Translations under genes and position numbers: made by a program
Shown: in pieces, positions 46,858 to 55,169 of the stretch
Layout: every line of letters begins with the position of its first letter
Position numbering within the stretch: position 1 is the first letter of the stretch
The notes under the pieces: model-generated
What the model was told of the DNA's origin: nothing
The model's input: the letters and a program-made list of their open reading frames with translations, nothing else
Database searches by the model: none
Assembly (NCBI RefSeq): GCF_001682855.1
Contig: NZ_MAQW01000001.1
Coordinates: forward strand, 1,111,926 to 1,175,925
Direction: 5' to 3'
DNA length: 64,000 bases
DNA from: Bacillus sp. FJAT-27264
GTDB lineage: Bacteria > Bacillota > Bacilli > Paenibacillales > Paenibacillaceae

Positions 46858-47586
46858 ATGTCGATTATGATCAAGGAATACCAAAATGCTATCGAAGCCC
46901 ATGGCAACACGAAATGTTTCTCCGAACAGAACTTCAACAGACTTCTCGTTACAATGAAAGAACGTACAGTCCCTGAAGGATCACACCTATTCTGGGAAGG
47001 CGATTATTCGGATAAACTATTTTACATCAAACGTGGACGTGTGAAATTAACCAAATCTACCGATGAAGGCAAAGAACTCATTCTCTATATGTATCAAGCC
47101 GGCGACATGGTCGGTCAAGCGGATCCTTTCTTCAGCACGAAGCACAGCTTTACAGCCGAAGTCATTGAAGACAGCGAAGTTGGCGTCATAGAGCACAAGG
47201 ATCTGGAGATTCTCATCTGCCAGCACTGCGACTTTGCCATTGACTTCATGAAGTGGATGGGTATTCATCATCGTCTGACACAGACTAAATTCCGGGATCT
47301 AATGATGTATGGTAAACCTGGCGCACTCTGCTCTACGCTGATCCGTCTGGGCAACACCTATGGTGAGAAGAGCGGCGACAACATTCTGATTAACAAAAAA
47401 ATTACGCACACAGACCTGTCTAATATGATCGGTGCCACCCGTGAGAGCGTGAACCGGATGCTAAGCGATCTTCGGAAGAAAGACGCTGTGGAATATGAGA
47501 ACGGCATGATCGTCATCAAAGATCTGGGCATGCTTCAGGAAATTTGCCATTGCGAAATGTGCCCGGGAGAAATTTGCCGAATCTAA
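46858..47586 (+). CDS. fnr: Oxygen-sensing regulator Fnr (Bacillus type)
   Basis: 242 residues, Crp/Fnr family. The cyclic-nucleotide-like beta-roll (about 20-130) includes LFWEGDYSDKLFYIKRGRVK. The winged helix (about 170-230) has THTDLSNMIGATRESVNRML, whose recognition helix ESVNR predicts TGTGA-type half sites. The C-terminal tail ends CHCEMCPGEICRI. Cys232, Cys235 and Cys240 reproduce the C-x2-C-x4-C spacing of the [4Fe-4S] ligands of Bacillus subtilis Fnr, unlike the N-terminal cluster of E. coli FNR. It should activate pflB, adhE and nirB when oxygen is absent. A start nine bases later (46867) is equally possible. A terminator follows 80 bp downstream. Confidence 0.94.
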   Translation: MSIMIKEYQNAIEAHGNTKCFSEQNFNRLLVTMKERTVPEGSHLFWEGDYSDKLFYIKRGRVKLTKSTDEGKELILYMYQAGDMVGQADPFFSTKHSFTAEVIEDSEVGVIEHKDLEILICQHCDFAIDFMKWMGIHHRLTQTKFRDLMMYGKPGALCSTLIRLGNTYGEKSGDNILINKKITHTDLSNMIGATRESVNRMLSDLRKKDAVEYENGMIVIKDLGMLQEICHCEMCPGEICRI

Positions 47587-47666
47587 CGCCCTAATCTAAT
47601 ACCCTCTATTCACCTCATTGAATCATACCTGACCCAAGAAATTTCGCGGAACTTAATAGAGTGGTC

Positions 47667-47692
47667 AAGACGCCTTCCGGGGCGTCTTTTTT
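47667..47692 (+). terminator. Terminator of fnr
   Basis: AAGACGCC-TTCCG-GGCGTCTT followed by T-rich sequence, 80 bp after the stop codon. The DNA from 47693 to 47872 shows nothing recognisable. Confidence 0.88.
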
Positions 47693-47872
47693 ATGGCTGC
47701 GCTAGCGACCTGTGATGATTAAAAAGCAAAAAAAAGGTCTAACAGGCTTCTAACAGGCTCCATTGCCTGGACTGGCTGGCACACTTAACTGACTGAAAAG
47801 ACCTAATATTCCTGATAGAACAGACTGTTTAGAAGGTTCTTAACGAAAAACGAGCTGAACCATCCGAACGTC

Positions 47873-47912
47873 AAAAACCAGGACGCCCCGTTCTGCGGGA
47901 GACATCCTGGTT
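47873..47912 (-). terminator. Terminator of the nirBDC operon
   Basis: Minus strand AACCAGGA...TCCTGGTT followed by T5, 166 bp after the nirC stop codon. Confidence 0.8.
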
Positions 47913-47963
47913 TAGAAAAGTGTTGCTATGTGGAGTAACGCTGTGCTCAGCAAAAAACGCTCT

Positions 47964-48092
47964 TTAGCCTACATTTGCGCTTACTATTGCGCTTGTGTTT
48001 ACATTTACATTTGCACTTGCAATTGTGTTTGCTATCGCTTCGGCTTTAATTTTACCTTCATACTCTTGTACTTTACCTTTAGCTTTTTTCAC
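47964..48092 (-). other. Open frame of 42 codons overlapping and following nirC, possibly a lost C-terminal extension
   Basis: Starting at a GTG (48092) inside the last codons of nirC, one frame encodes KKAKGKVQEYEGKIKAEA and then an Ala/Asn/Val/Ser-rich tail of about 22 residues to a TAA at 47964. It joins the nirC frame across a run of six A; a one-base change there would give nirC a 40-residue extension. There is no good ribosome site. The DNA of the tail is repetitive (GCAAA/GTAAA words), so chance is possible. Confidence 0.3.
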
Positions 48093-48870
48093 CCGCGCCG
48101 CGCACAGGGGAAATCAGCCAGTAGGCCATACCGACAAAGATGCCGCCGCCAATCATATTGCCGAGCGTTACGGGAATCATGTTGTGTAGCCAGCCTGCCA
48201 GCGAGATCGTTTCGGGGTGGCCTGGAAGCAGCAGCGCTACGCTCAGCAGCGTCATATTCGCTACACTATGCTCATAGCCGCTGGCGATGAACGCGAACAG
48301 ACACCACCAGATCAGCACCAGCTTGGCTGTCTCACTCTTGGCTCGCGAGGACATCCATAGGGCCAGACAGACCAGCCAGTTACAAAGAATGCCGCGGAAG
48401 AACAGCTCTGAGAACGGCAGACTCATTTTTTTAGCAGCAGCCGTAAAAATCAGATGTTCCGCCGGAGCCGCCTTGAATAGCCCCGTCCCTTGAATCAGAA
48501 GAGCAAGAATAATTGCACCCGCCAGATTGCCAAAGAAAACAATCACCCAGTTCTTCAAGGTATCACCTATGCTAGTTCTACCTGCGAGCGTGCTTGCTGT
48601 AAAAAACATATTATTGCCGGTAAACAGCTCTGATCCCGCAAAGACAACAAGGGTCAGGGCGATTCCGAAGGAAGCCCCCATAATCAGTGATTGAAATGGA
48701 GACTTGAGTGCTGCCAGCGGCGCTCCAAGTGAAAAGATAAGGATAATCCCGATCCCTACATAAGCCCCTGCCAGCAGTGCTGCCAGAAAGTATTTGGGCA
48801 GACTTTCATTCATTTTGTCCCTTTTGTAAACAGCTGCTTCAACGATGTTCTCCACATTTTGCGTAAACAT
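48079..48870 (-). CDS. nirC: Formate/nitrite transporter family protein (NirC-like)
   Basis: 263 residues with six membrane helices and FNT signatures: LVVFAGSELFTGNNMFF, KNWVIVFFGNLAGAI and GYEHSVANM. Co-direction with nirB and nirD makes nitrite the likely substrate (import, or export of excess). The ATG at 48870 has GGGGTGA 6 bases upstream; an ATG two codons before is too close to that site. The reading frame ends immediately after an A6 run. The same family also carries formate, which pflB produces, so a formate role cannot be excluded. Confidence 0.88.
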   Translation of the reverse strand: MFTQNVENIVEAAVYKRDKMNESLPKYFLAALLAGAYVGIGIILIFSLGAPLAALKSPFQSLIMGASFGIALTLVVFAGSELFTGNNMFFTASTLAGRTSIGDTLKNWVIVFFGNLAGAIILALLIQGTGLFKAAPAEHLIFTAAAKKMSLPFSELFFRGILCNWLVCLALWMSSRAKSETAKLVLIWWCLFAFIASGYEHSVANMTLLSVALLLPGHPETISLAGWLHNMIPVTLGNMIGGGIFVGMAYWLISPVRGAGEKS

Positions 48871-48929
48871 TAACATTCACCCCGCTGTTTCTGGTTCACC
48901 ATGCTTATGAAAAATCTTTATTGGTCAGG

Positions 48930-49250
48930 CTACACGCAGACTTTCACCTTATTTTCTTCGATCTGAACAGAATAGGTCACCACTCTGCCCTGATCCGGTG
49001 CCTGGACCTCGCCGGAGCGCAGGTCAATCTTCCAATCATACAAGGGATCATAGAGATAATAGCCCGATACTATTCCTTCCGCGAGCGGTCCGCCCTTCGG
49101 ATGAGGGCTGCGGTTCTCCACGGCATAGAAAATCCCGCCAGAAGTGCGGAATACAGCCAACTCCGTCTCTCCCGCCCTAACTGCCCGACCGATTTGCAGC
49201 AGAAAATCTTGTACTTCACCAATCACGTATTCCTGCTTCGTCATTTCCAT
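48930..49250 (-). CDS. nirD: Nitrite reductase small subunit (cluster-free Rieske-like NirD)
   Basis: 106 residues, Rieske-fold NirD family. In cluster-bearing relatives the ligands are CPH and CPxHDW; here the equivalent positions read NRSPHPKGG and YDPLYDWK, so both cysteines and one histidine are missing and no [2Fe-2S] cluster can form. The protein is probably structural, as in cluster-less NirD proteins. The ATG at 49250 follows AAAGGAG. It lies 54 bp after nirB and 59 bp before nirC. Confidence 0.88.
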   Translation of the reverse strand: MEMTKQEYVIGEVQDFLLQIGRAVRAGETELAVFRTSGGIFYAVENRSPHPKGGPLAEGIVSGYYLYDPLYDWKIDLRSGEVQAPDQGRVVTYSVQIEENKVKVCV

Positions 49251-49304
49251 CGTTCTCGCTCCTTTAAGATCATTCATTCCTTATTCCGGCCAGCATGTGC
49301 TCGG

Positions 49305-51731
49305 CTAGACCTTTGCTGTCTCGAACAGAGCTGAACGGGTGCTGTCGTCATTCAGGATTTTTTTCCAAGGATCGCTAACCTGGGCCAGGGCAAAATCAAT
49401 TCGTGCCGCCAATTCCTTGCGGTTAATCTCATCGTTCAGAATAACGTTCTGAATGTTCGCAAGTCCCATTCTCTCCACCCATTCGGAGGTTCTCTCCAAA
49501 TAATTGCCGGTTTCACGGTAATACTGCATCACCGCGGAGCATACTTCAATCAATTCCTCATCGGTCTTGACCTTGCAGAATGAATCTGCAATTCGCGGCT
49601 TGATCCCGCCATTGCCCCCGATGAAGACCTCCCAGCCGCCATCATTGCCGACGATGCCGATATCCTTCGTGCAAGATTCTGCACAGTTGCGCGGGCAGCC
49701 GTTGACTGCCATTTTAAATTTCGCCGGGAAGTCCAGGCGTTCGTACTTGCGCTCCATCAAGGCGCCCATGCCCATAGAGTCCTGCGTGCCGAAACGGCAG
49801 AACTGCGATCCCACACAGGTCTTGACGGTACGCAGCGATTTGGCATACCCATAGCCGGAGGGCATATCCAGCTCTTCCCACACCTTGGGCAGATCCTCCT
49901 TCTTCACACCAATCAGATCGAGACGTTGTCCACCGGTGACTTTGACCACTTTAACATCGTACTTGAGGGAAACGTCGGCGATTTTTTTCAAATCCTCCGG
50001 TGTAGTCACCCCGCCGTACATCCGCGGAATTACAGTATAAGTGCCGTCCTTCTGGATGTTGGCTCCCATTCTCTCATTGACGAAGCGTGATTCCTTCTCA
50101 TCCTCATAGGTGTCAGGATATGTCATACCCAAATAATAGTTAATAGCAGGACGGCACTTGGAGCAACCCTCCTCCTGGGCCCAGCCCAGCACATGCATGA
50201 CCTCTTTGCTGGTCTTTAGACCTTTGGCGTGAATCTCGGCCACGATCTCATCGCGGCTCAGGGAGGTACAGGTGCAAATACCCTGTTTGGAACTTTTCTG
50301 GAAGCTGTCACCAAGTACAAATTGCAGAATCTGCTCAACCACTGGCTTACAGCCGCCGCAAGAACGGGTTGCACCTGTGCAAGCCTTGATCTCGTCCACC
50401 GTCGTGAAGCCGTTCTCGGTTACCGCATCTACAATGGCTTTCTTCGTCACACCGTTGCAGCCGCAGACGATTTCTTCATCGGCCATGGACTCCACCGATA
50501 AGCCCTTTTTGGCCTCACCGTTTCCGCAGCAACCGATTCCCATAACCTCGGCATAGATATCATCCGTCATCTCCGCGCCTTGCTTCACAAGCTTCTGAAG
50601 ATTAGCCGACTCCGTCACATCTCCGAACAGGACTGCGCCGACGATGATATTATTTTTCAGCAAAATCTTCTTGTATGTGCGTTTCCATTCATCTTTGGCA
50701 GAGATCACCGTATGTTCGGTTGTATCAATGAATTCGCCCGCAGAAAAAACATCCACACCGGAAATCTTAAGCTTCGTCGACACGACAGAACCTTCATATG
50801 GCTTCGTATCTACAGCGCACAAATGCTTCGCAAGCACCATCCCCTGCTCAAACAACGGCGCGACGAGACCATAGCACACGCTCCGGTGCTCCGTACACTC
50901 GCCCACAGAATATACGCCCTCTGCAGAAGTTTGAAGATAGTCATTCACAACAATTCCGCGGTTTACTTCAAGGCCACTGTCCTTCGCTAGCTTCACGTTC
51001 GGCTTAATCCCGACAGCCATGACCACAAAATCAACCGCCAGCTCACTGCCATCGCTGAAGCGCAGCCCACTTACCCTCTGCCCGCCGGTCAGCTCTACCG
51101 TCTGCATGCCCATCGCAAATTTCACGTCTTGGCGCTCCAGTTCTGCTTGCAGCATTGAAGATGCGCTTCGGTCCAGCTGGCGCTCCATCAAATCTTCCAT
51201 CAGATGCACAACAGTAACATCCATGCCTAGGTTGACCAGCCCTTTGGCCGCTTCCAATCCGAGCAGTCCCCCGCCAATTACAGCTGCTTTGCTGTACTGC
51301 TGGGCTGCTACCAGCATAGCCTCACAATCCGCAATATCGCGGAAGCCCACTACACCTTCCTTATCGCTGCCCGGAACCGGCAGAATGAACGAATTCGATC
51401 CAGTTGCAATGATCGCCTTGTCGTATGGAATCACCAAACCACTGTCCGTGTAGATCTGGCGTGATGTTGTATCGATGCGCGTAGCTGTTGTTCCCGTATG
51501 CAGCGTAATATGATTGTCCTCATACCAGTTCCAATTATTTAGGATAATATCCTCAGTAGTCTTGCTGCCTTCCAGAACATAAGAAAGCATGATACGGTTG
51601 TAATTAGGGTGAGGCTCACTACCAATCACGGTAATCTCATAATCTCCACCAAGTTTTAAAATCTGCTCCACAGTGCCAATTCCGGCCATCCCGTTGCCGA
51701 CTAATACCAACTTTTCTCTGTTTGCTGTCAT
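49305..51731 (-). CDS. nirB: NADH-dependent nitrite reductase large subunit
   Basis: 808 residues. An FAD/NAD oxidoreductase module (about 1-400, GNGMAGIGTVEQIL and ATGSNSFILPVPGSD) is followed by two BFD-like cysteine modules. The first has CGCNGV and TGATRSCGGCKP; the second has CTCTSLSRDEI and EEGCSKCRP. Then come nitrite/sulfite reductase ferredoxin-like and siroheme domains. The siroheme-[4Fe-4S] cysteines are in CVGSQFC and CPRNC. It reduces nitrite to ammonium with six electrons. The ATG at 51731 has GGAGG 9 bases upstream. The promoter with two Fnr-type boxes suggests an anaerobic, nitrite-detoxifying role, though assimilation is also possible. Confidence 0.95.
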   Translation of the reverse strand: MTANREKLVLVGNGMAGIGTVEQILKLGGDYEITVIGSEPHPNYNRIMLSYVLEGSKTTEDIILNNWNWYEDNHITLHTGTTATRIDTTSRQIYTDSGLVIPYDKAIIATGSNSFILPVPGSDKEGVVGFRDIADCEAMLVAAQQYSKAAVIGGGLLGLEAAKGLVNLGMDVTVVHLMEDLMERQLDRSASSMLQAELERQDVKFAMGMQTVELTGGQRVSGLRFSDGSELAVDFVVMAVGIKPNVKLAKDSGLEVNRGIVVNDYLQTSAEGVYSVGECTEHRSVCYGLVAPLFEQGMVLAKHLCAVDTKPYEGSVVSTKLKISGVDVFSAGEFIDTTEHTVISAKDEWKRTYKKILLKNNIIVGAVLFGDVTESANLQKLVKQGAEMTDDIYAEVMGIGCCGNGEAKKGLSVESMADEEIVCGCNGVTKKAIVDAVTENGFTTVDEIKACTGATRSCGGCKPVVEQILQFVLGDSFQKSSKQGICTCTSLSRDEIVAEIHAKGLKTSKEVMHVLGWAQEEGCSKCRPAINYYLGMTYPDTYEDEKESRFVNERMGANIQKDGTYTVIPRMYGGVTTPEDLKKIADVSLKYDVKVVKVTGGQRLDLIGVKKEDLPKVWEELDMPSGYGYAKSLRTVKTCVGSQFCRFGTQDSMGMGALMERKYERLDFPAKFKMAVNGCPRNCAESCTKDIGIVGNDGGWEVFIGGNGGIKPRIADSFCKVKTDEELIEVCSAVMQYYRETGNYLERTSEWVERMGLANIQNVILNDEINRKELAARIDFALAQVSDPWKKILNDDSTRSALFETAKV

Positions 51732-51787
51732 GGTTAGGTGCCTCCTCAATGCTTCTGCGTGCTCTCGTGTTACTTCCTTCTAGTGAA

Positions 51788-51852
51788 AGTATACATTTCA
51801 AATTTGAACCGTGATGGTGATTCCAGTCACAATAATTGTGAATACTTTCACA
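51788..51852 (-). promoter_or_regulatory. nirB promoter with two Fnr boxes 21 bp apart
   Basis: The proximal box TGTGACTGGAATCACC (51831-51816) is centred 33 bp upstream of -10 TATACT (51793-51788). The distal box TGTGAAAGTATTCACA (51852-51837) is a perfect TGTGA-N6-TCACA and also reads TTGTGAA-N4-TTCACAA, a perfect Rex-type site. The centre spacing is 21 bp, as at pflB. Confidence 0.85.
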
Positions 51853-51908
51853 ATATATTTGACAATTAATCATCTATATAACAATCCCTGATGAACGCAA
51901 ATGAAATA

Positions 51909-51941
51909 GCCAGACCCCCATTTTCTAATAGGTGATCTGGC
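51909..51941 (-). terminator. Weak terminator after the DUF4430-like lipoprotein gene
   Basis: GCCAGA...TCTGGC stem with an inner ACC/GGT pairing, followed on the minus strand by TATTTCATTT. Confidence 0.5.
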
Positions 51942-51953
51942 CGCTATGTATTG

Positions 51954-52652
51954 TTAATATCGAAATCCTAAGGAAATCTCCAACTCATCCATCGGCCGAA
52001 GCTTCATATCCATTCCGTTGTCCAGCAGTTTTTTACTATTCACTCGCAAATTCCATATTTCACTGGTCAGAGGCGCATATCCCTTCACCGCCCTGATTCT
52101 CTGGTTGTCTTCCGACAGTTGAACCATTCCGCAGCTTTTCAGCAGGCTTCTCACAGAGAGATCACTTGTAAAGCTCATTACGTACATATGTGTCAGGGTC
52201 TCCTGCTCACTCCCACCGTTCACGTATAGGATGACTGAATCCGGGTCTTTGCCTCCGGCATCCGACTTTGCCATAATCACAATACGTGCACTTGAACTAA
52301 CCGGGCTGCTCTTCCAATTCGTATTACTGATTACCTTGCCGTCCATTTGTACTTCCCATTCCATTGCTGGCCCCAGGGACACATTGCTTACAGTGAGAAG
52401 CTTCTGTCCGTCTTCTGCAAATACAGCAATACCGCTGCCCTGCAACAGTTCAAGAATCGTGATTCCTTTTCTATAAGTGCCGCTTAACAGCCTTTCCGTG
52501 CTGTCAGCCAGCTCTTTGCCACCAACCATTAAGGAAAATGTCGGTCCCTCAGGCCCTGTAATCACTTCTGCTTTGGTACCTAGAGCGGAGGAACATCCAC
52601 CCAAGGTCACAATAATAATTAATCCTAGCAACAAACGCCCCAACCCCGGCAC
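51954..52652 (-). CDS. Lipoprotein with two DUF4430-like halves
   Basis: 232 residues. A lipoprotein signal (LLLGLIIIVTLGGC) precedes two similar halves (about 50-135 and 140-232). Each contains a short helix (ITILELLQGSG, SVRSLLKSCG) followed by a strand-rich segment ending in a tryptophan-containing strand (MEWEVQMDGK, IWNLRVNSK). This layout resembles DUF4430/transcobalamin-like domains, but the match is by eye only. The GTG start at 52652 has a weak GGGAAG site. The gene stands alone between nirB and ric; the 135 bp before it show no riboswitch I can recognise. Function unknown. Confidence 0.7.
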   Translation of the reverse strand: MPGLGRLLLGLIIIVTLGGCSSALGTKAEVITGPEGPTFSLMVGGKELADSTERLLSGTYRKGITILELLQGSGIAVFAEDGQKLLTVSNVSLGPAMEWEVQMDGKVISNTNWKSSPVSSSARIVIMAKSDAGGKDPDSVILYVNGGSEQETLTHMYVMSFTSDLSVRSLLKSCGMVQLSEDNQRIRAVKGYAPLTSEIWNLRVNSKKLLDNGMDMKLRPMDELEISLGFRY

Positions 52653-52786
52653 CGCCTTATCTTCCCGACAACAACCGTTAGCAGTATCTCAGGCTGTAGT
52701 CACTTCGTATTACCTCTCCCTTTAGAATAACCGAAGCCCGTCACGTTCTCAATGTAAAATCAGGAGATTATTCCTATGGATAGGAT

Positions 52787-52811
52787 AAAAAAGAGTCCCC
52801 GCAGGGACTCT
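52787..52811 (-). terminator. Terminator of ric
   Basis: AGAGTCCC-TGCG-GGGACTCT followed by T6 on the minus strand, 16 bp after the stop codon. Confidence 0.9.
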
Positions 52812-52826
52812 CTGTAAACTCTGCTT

Positions 52827-53570
52827 CTATTGATATCTCGGAAACAGGATATTGTTCTCCAGATGAATATGTTCAAACGTCATCCCCTCTAACTCTTCCA
52901 ACCGCGCATAGGTCAACCGGTACGTTGTGCACGCGTGTTCCGGAGGTGTGAAATCCTCAGTAATTCTACGAATCTGCCGTAAAATATCGCCTGCAGCATC
53001 ATGCTCGCTCTCCAGCTCACCCAGAGCCGCACGCAATTTTACCAAGCTGGCTTCTCCCGAGTCAGCACTATAAGCCAAAATCCTTGGGAATTGTGTATCT
53101 TCTTCCTTGGCTGTATGGTCAAGTAATTCATCCATCAGCTTGTGAAACAGCGCGTGCAGTTGGGCCAAATGCGGAGAGTCTCCTCCGTGGACGCGAAATA
53201 CTTTGGTGACATTCTGTGCAATCAGCGGCAGCTCCTGACGCAGGTACTGATGATGCTTGTTCACAATATGCGCGATCAGGTCCGACGAAGAGGCGTGGTT
53301 CCATACAGTCTCTTCTTCCAGAATCGGATGTTCCTTCAATAATTTGTTCAGATCGGCAAGCACAGCGTCCTTGTCCAATCCTCGTTCAGTCGCAGCCTCC
53401 CCAAGCGGTCTGGCTCCGCCGCAGCAGAAATCGATTCGGTTAGCCTTAAAATAATCCGCAGATTTAGGGAATTGCAGTACTATATCTCTTACCCATGCTT
53501 CAGTGCTCAAGCTGATCTCCGGCGTAGGCCGGGAAGCTGAATCTCTATCCATAGGTTGTCTTATCGTCAT
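52827..53570 (-). CDS. ric: Iron-sulfur cluster repair di-iron protein (RIC/ScdA/YtfE)
   Basis: 247 residues. An N-terminal ScdA domain (about 20-80) has the DFCCGGARPLGEAA motif. The hemerythrin-like di-iron domain (about 90-247) has ligand motifs HIVNKHHQYL, HALFHKLMDELLDHTAKEE, LESEHDAAGDIL and HIHLENNILFP. The protein repairs Fe-S clusters damaged by nitric oxide or oxidants, a natural companion of nitrite metabolism 1 kb away. The start follows GAAGGAGG. A TGTGATTTAACGCACA sequence at 53644-53659 fits an Fnr box with one mismatch, but it is poorly placed relative to a -10 candidate (TAGAAT), so Fnr control is uncertain. Confidence 0.93.
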   Translation of the reverse strand: MTIRQPMDRDSASRPTPEISLSTEAWVRDIVLQFPKSADYFKANRIDFCCGGARPLGEAATERGLDKDAVLADLNKLLKEHPILEEETVWNHASSSDLIAHIVNKHHQYLRQELPLIAQNVTKVFRVHGGDSPHLAQLHALFHKLMDELLDHTAKEEDTQFPRILAYSADSGEASLVKLRAALGELESEHDAAGDILRQIRRITEDFTPPEHACTTYRLTYARLEELEGMTFEHIHLENNILFPRYQ

Positions 53571-53673
53571 TATGGGTTCCTCCTTCGGTTGGCAGTTCAG
53601 GTTATTCTACCCTTCCACCTTACCCCCGACAGAAACCTAAACTTGTGATTTAACGCACAGCAATTGAATCGTT

Positions 53674-54399
53674 TTATTGAACAAAGGCCTGCATATACGT
53701 ACGCTTGCCCTTGGCATCCTTCACATAAGGACCGAGTCCGGCAAACCGGGCATGATCCATATAAACACCAGTCATCCATCGACCTTCCGTCAACCCGCCA
53801 TCCCATTGAAGGACCACATCCGGTGCCGATATCCACTCCTGGTACACACGAATATGCTGATCCTTATACTCTTTACAGGGCTTCGAGAGTTCAAGCAAAG
53901 GGAATTGGCTCAAATAGGTTGGCACAAAGTAAGAGGAGATCGTATCCAAATCCTCTTCAGTCAAAAAGGGCTCCCCGCCCAAAAAAGGTTCGAACAATAT
54001 CGTATTCTCATACATGGACCAGATTACAGCCTGAAGTACCATACTTTGTCTGATGCCATTGTGGAATTTGTACTTCCGCTGTACACCAGGTGGCGTAACC
54101 TCTGCCGGAGGTGACGTAGATTCCAAACAATGACGTTCACAACCGATACATTTAAAGCCGGCCGGACCTTGAATCCACTTCTGAAAAACAGTTCCACCAT
54201 CATTATCACCCTTATAAAGGGAAGATATAATATTGTAAGGCACACCGATCCACGCATCCCACAAGGACTTAGGAAGATGGCTGTGAAGCATAAACAGTGT
54301 CTTGTCATAAATAAGCTGCACCTTAATCGAAGCAGCCTCCAGCTCGGCAACATCCTTTTTTCCATACGTTATTTCCCGGGAAAACAGGGTAGTCTTCAT
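53674..54399 (-). CDS. Uncharacterised protein with a CxxCxxxC motif
   Basis: 241 residues, no signal peptide or membrane helix. I do not recognise the family. A possible metal site, CIGCERHC (about residue 82), is followed by a Pro-rich segment. The middle holds an aromatic-rich helical region (MVLQAVIWSMYENTILFEPF), and the last third is rich in Trp, Tyr and Asp (QWDGGLTEGRWMTGVYMDH). The ATG at 54399 is chosen with GGAGGCGAGGAG upstream; an open frame extends 43 codons further but lacks a ribosome site. It lies 100 bp upstream of ric on the same strand. Probable zinc or iron-sulfur protein (inference only). Confidence 0.65.
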   Translation of the reverse strand: MKTTLFSREITYGKKDVAELEAASIKVQLIYDKTLFMLHSHLPKSLWDAWIGVPYNIISSLYKGDNDGGTVFQKWIQGPAGFKCIGCERHCLESTSPPAEVTPPGVQRKYKFHNGIRQSMVLQAVIWSMYENTILFEPFLGGEPFLTEEDLDTISSYFVPTYLSQFPLLELSKPCKEYKDQHIRVYQEWISAPDVVLQWDGGLTEGRWMTGVYMDHARFAGLGPYVKDAKGKRTYMQAFVQ

Positions 54400-54663
54400 C
54401 TCCTCGCCTCCTGTTAGTTGTGCTGAATCTAAAGCATGCATCTCAAGCAGCAACGTGGTACCCGGGCTGACTAGAGAATACTTAGGCCGGACAACAGGAC
54501 AAAACAAGCGATTAGAAATCATCCCCACAAAGTCTGGGCAATGTTTTTTCTATTATATTACACAAATCTCGACTTTGTGCAACCATTTACCATCCAATTT
54601 CAAGCAAATAAGTAATTTCATAGTTGAATAGACCAAAACATCATAACTGAAATATCCTAGGTT

Positions 54664-54699
54664 GAAAAAAGCCCCTCTCCAATACAGGAGAAAGAGGCT
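54664..54699 (-). terminator. Terminator of the hxlR-type gene
   Basis: AGCCTCTTTCTCC...GGAGAGGGGCT stem followed by T6 on the minus strand. Confidence 0.87.
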
Positions 54700-54726
54700 A
54701 TCTACAAGGCATTGACCGGATACAAG

Positions 54727-55044
54727 CTACTCGACCCAGCTCTCGGCCCATACAGAAATTTGTTTCATGACAGGCTCAAGCGCACGGCCTTTGTCTGTCA
54801 ATTCATACTCAATGCGTACCGGGGTTTCCGGGTAAACATGACGTACCAGAATGCCTTCGCATTCCAGATCCTTCATCCGCTCCGATAGCATCTTGTCACT
54901 CATTGATGGAATCAGACTGGAAATATCCTTGAAGCGTTTTGGTCCGCTCATCAAGGTCTGAATAATAAGGCCATTCCACCGTTTACCCAAGAAAGAAAAA
55001 GCTGTCTCAAATCTTGGACATAGCGCTAGTTGATGTTGTTCCAT
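54727..55044 (-). CDS. HxlR-family transcriptional regulator
   Basis: 105 residues, winged-helix HxlR (MarR-like) family: LGKRWNGLIIQTLMSGPKRF, SDKMLSERMKDLECEGIL and the wing VRHVYPETPVRIEYELT. A single cysteine near the N-terminus (LALCPRF, residue 9) is where redox-sensing HxlR proteins such as HypR and YodB carry theirs, so it may sense electrophiles or disulfide stress. Another cysteine lies in LECEG. The ATG at 55044 follows GAGAGG. No target gene is adjacent in an obvious divergent arrangement. Confidence 0.9.
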   Translation of the reverse strand: MEQHQLALCPRFETAFSFLGKRWNGLIIQTLMSGPKRFKDISSLIPSMSDKMLSERMKDLECEGILVRHVYPETPVRIEYELTDKGRALEPVMKQISVWAESWVE

Positions 55045-55169
55045 TGTTTTCACCTCTCACTAATAAAACTTACTATTAGTTAGTATATAAAATTTTACCA
55101 CACTTCAACCCCAATGAACATCGTTTGCTAAAAAAAAGTTAATACTCGCATAACAATGACCGGTATTTA

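Noticed and set aside
52653-52786. Riboswitch upstream of the DUF4430-like lipoprotein gene
   Set aside because: I looked for cobalamin-riboswitch blocks (GCCACTG, GCCAGGAGACCTGCC) because transcobalamin-like proteins can carry one, but none is present.
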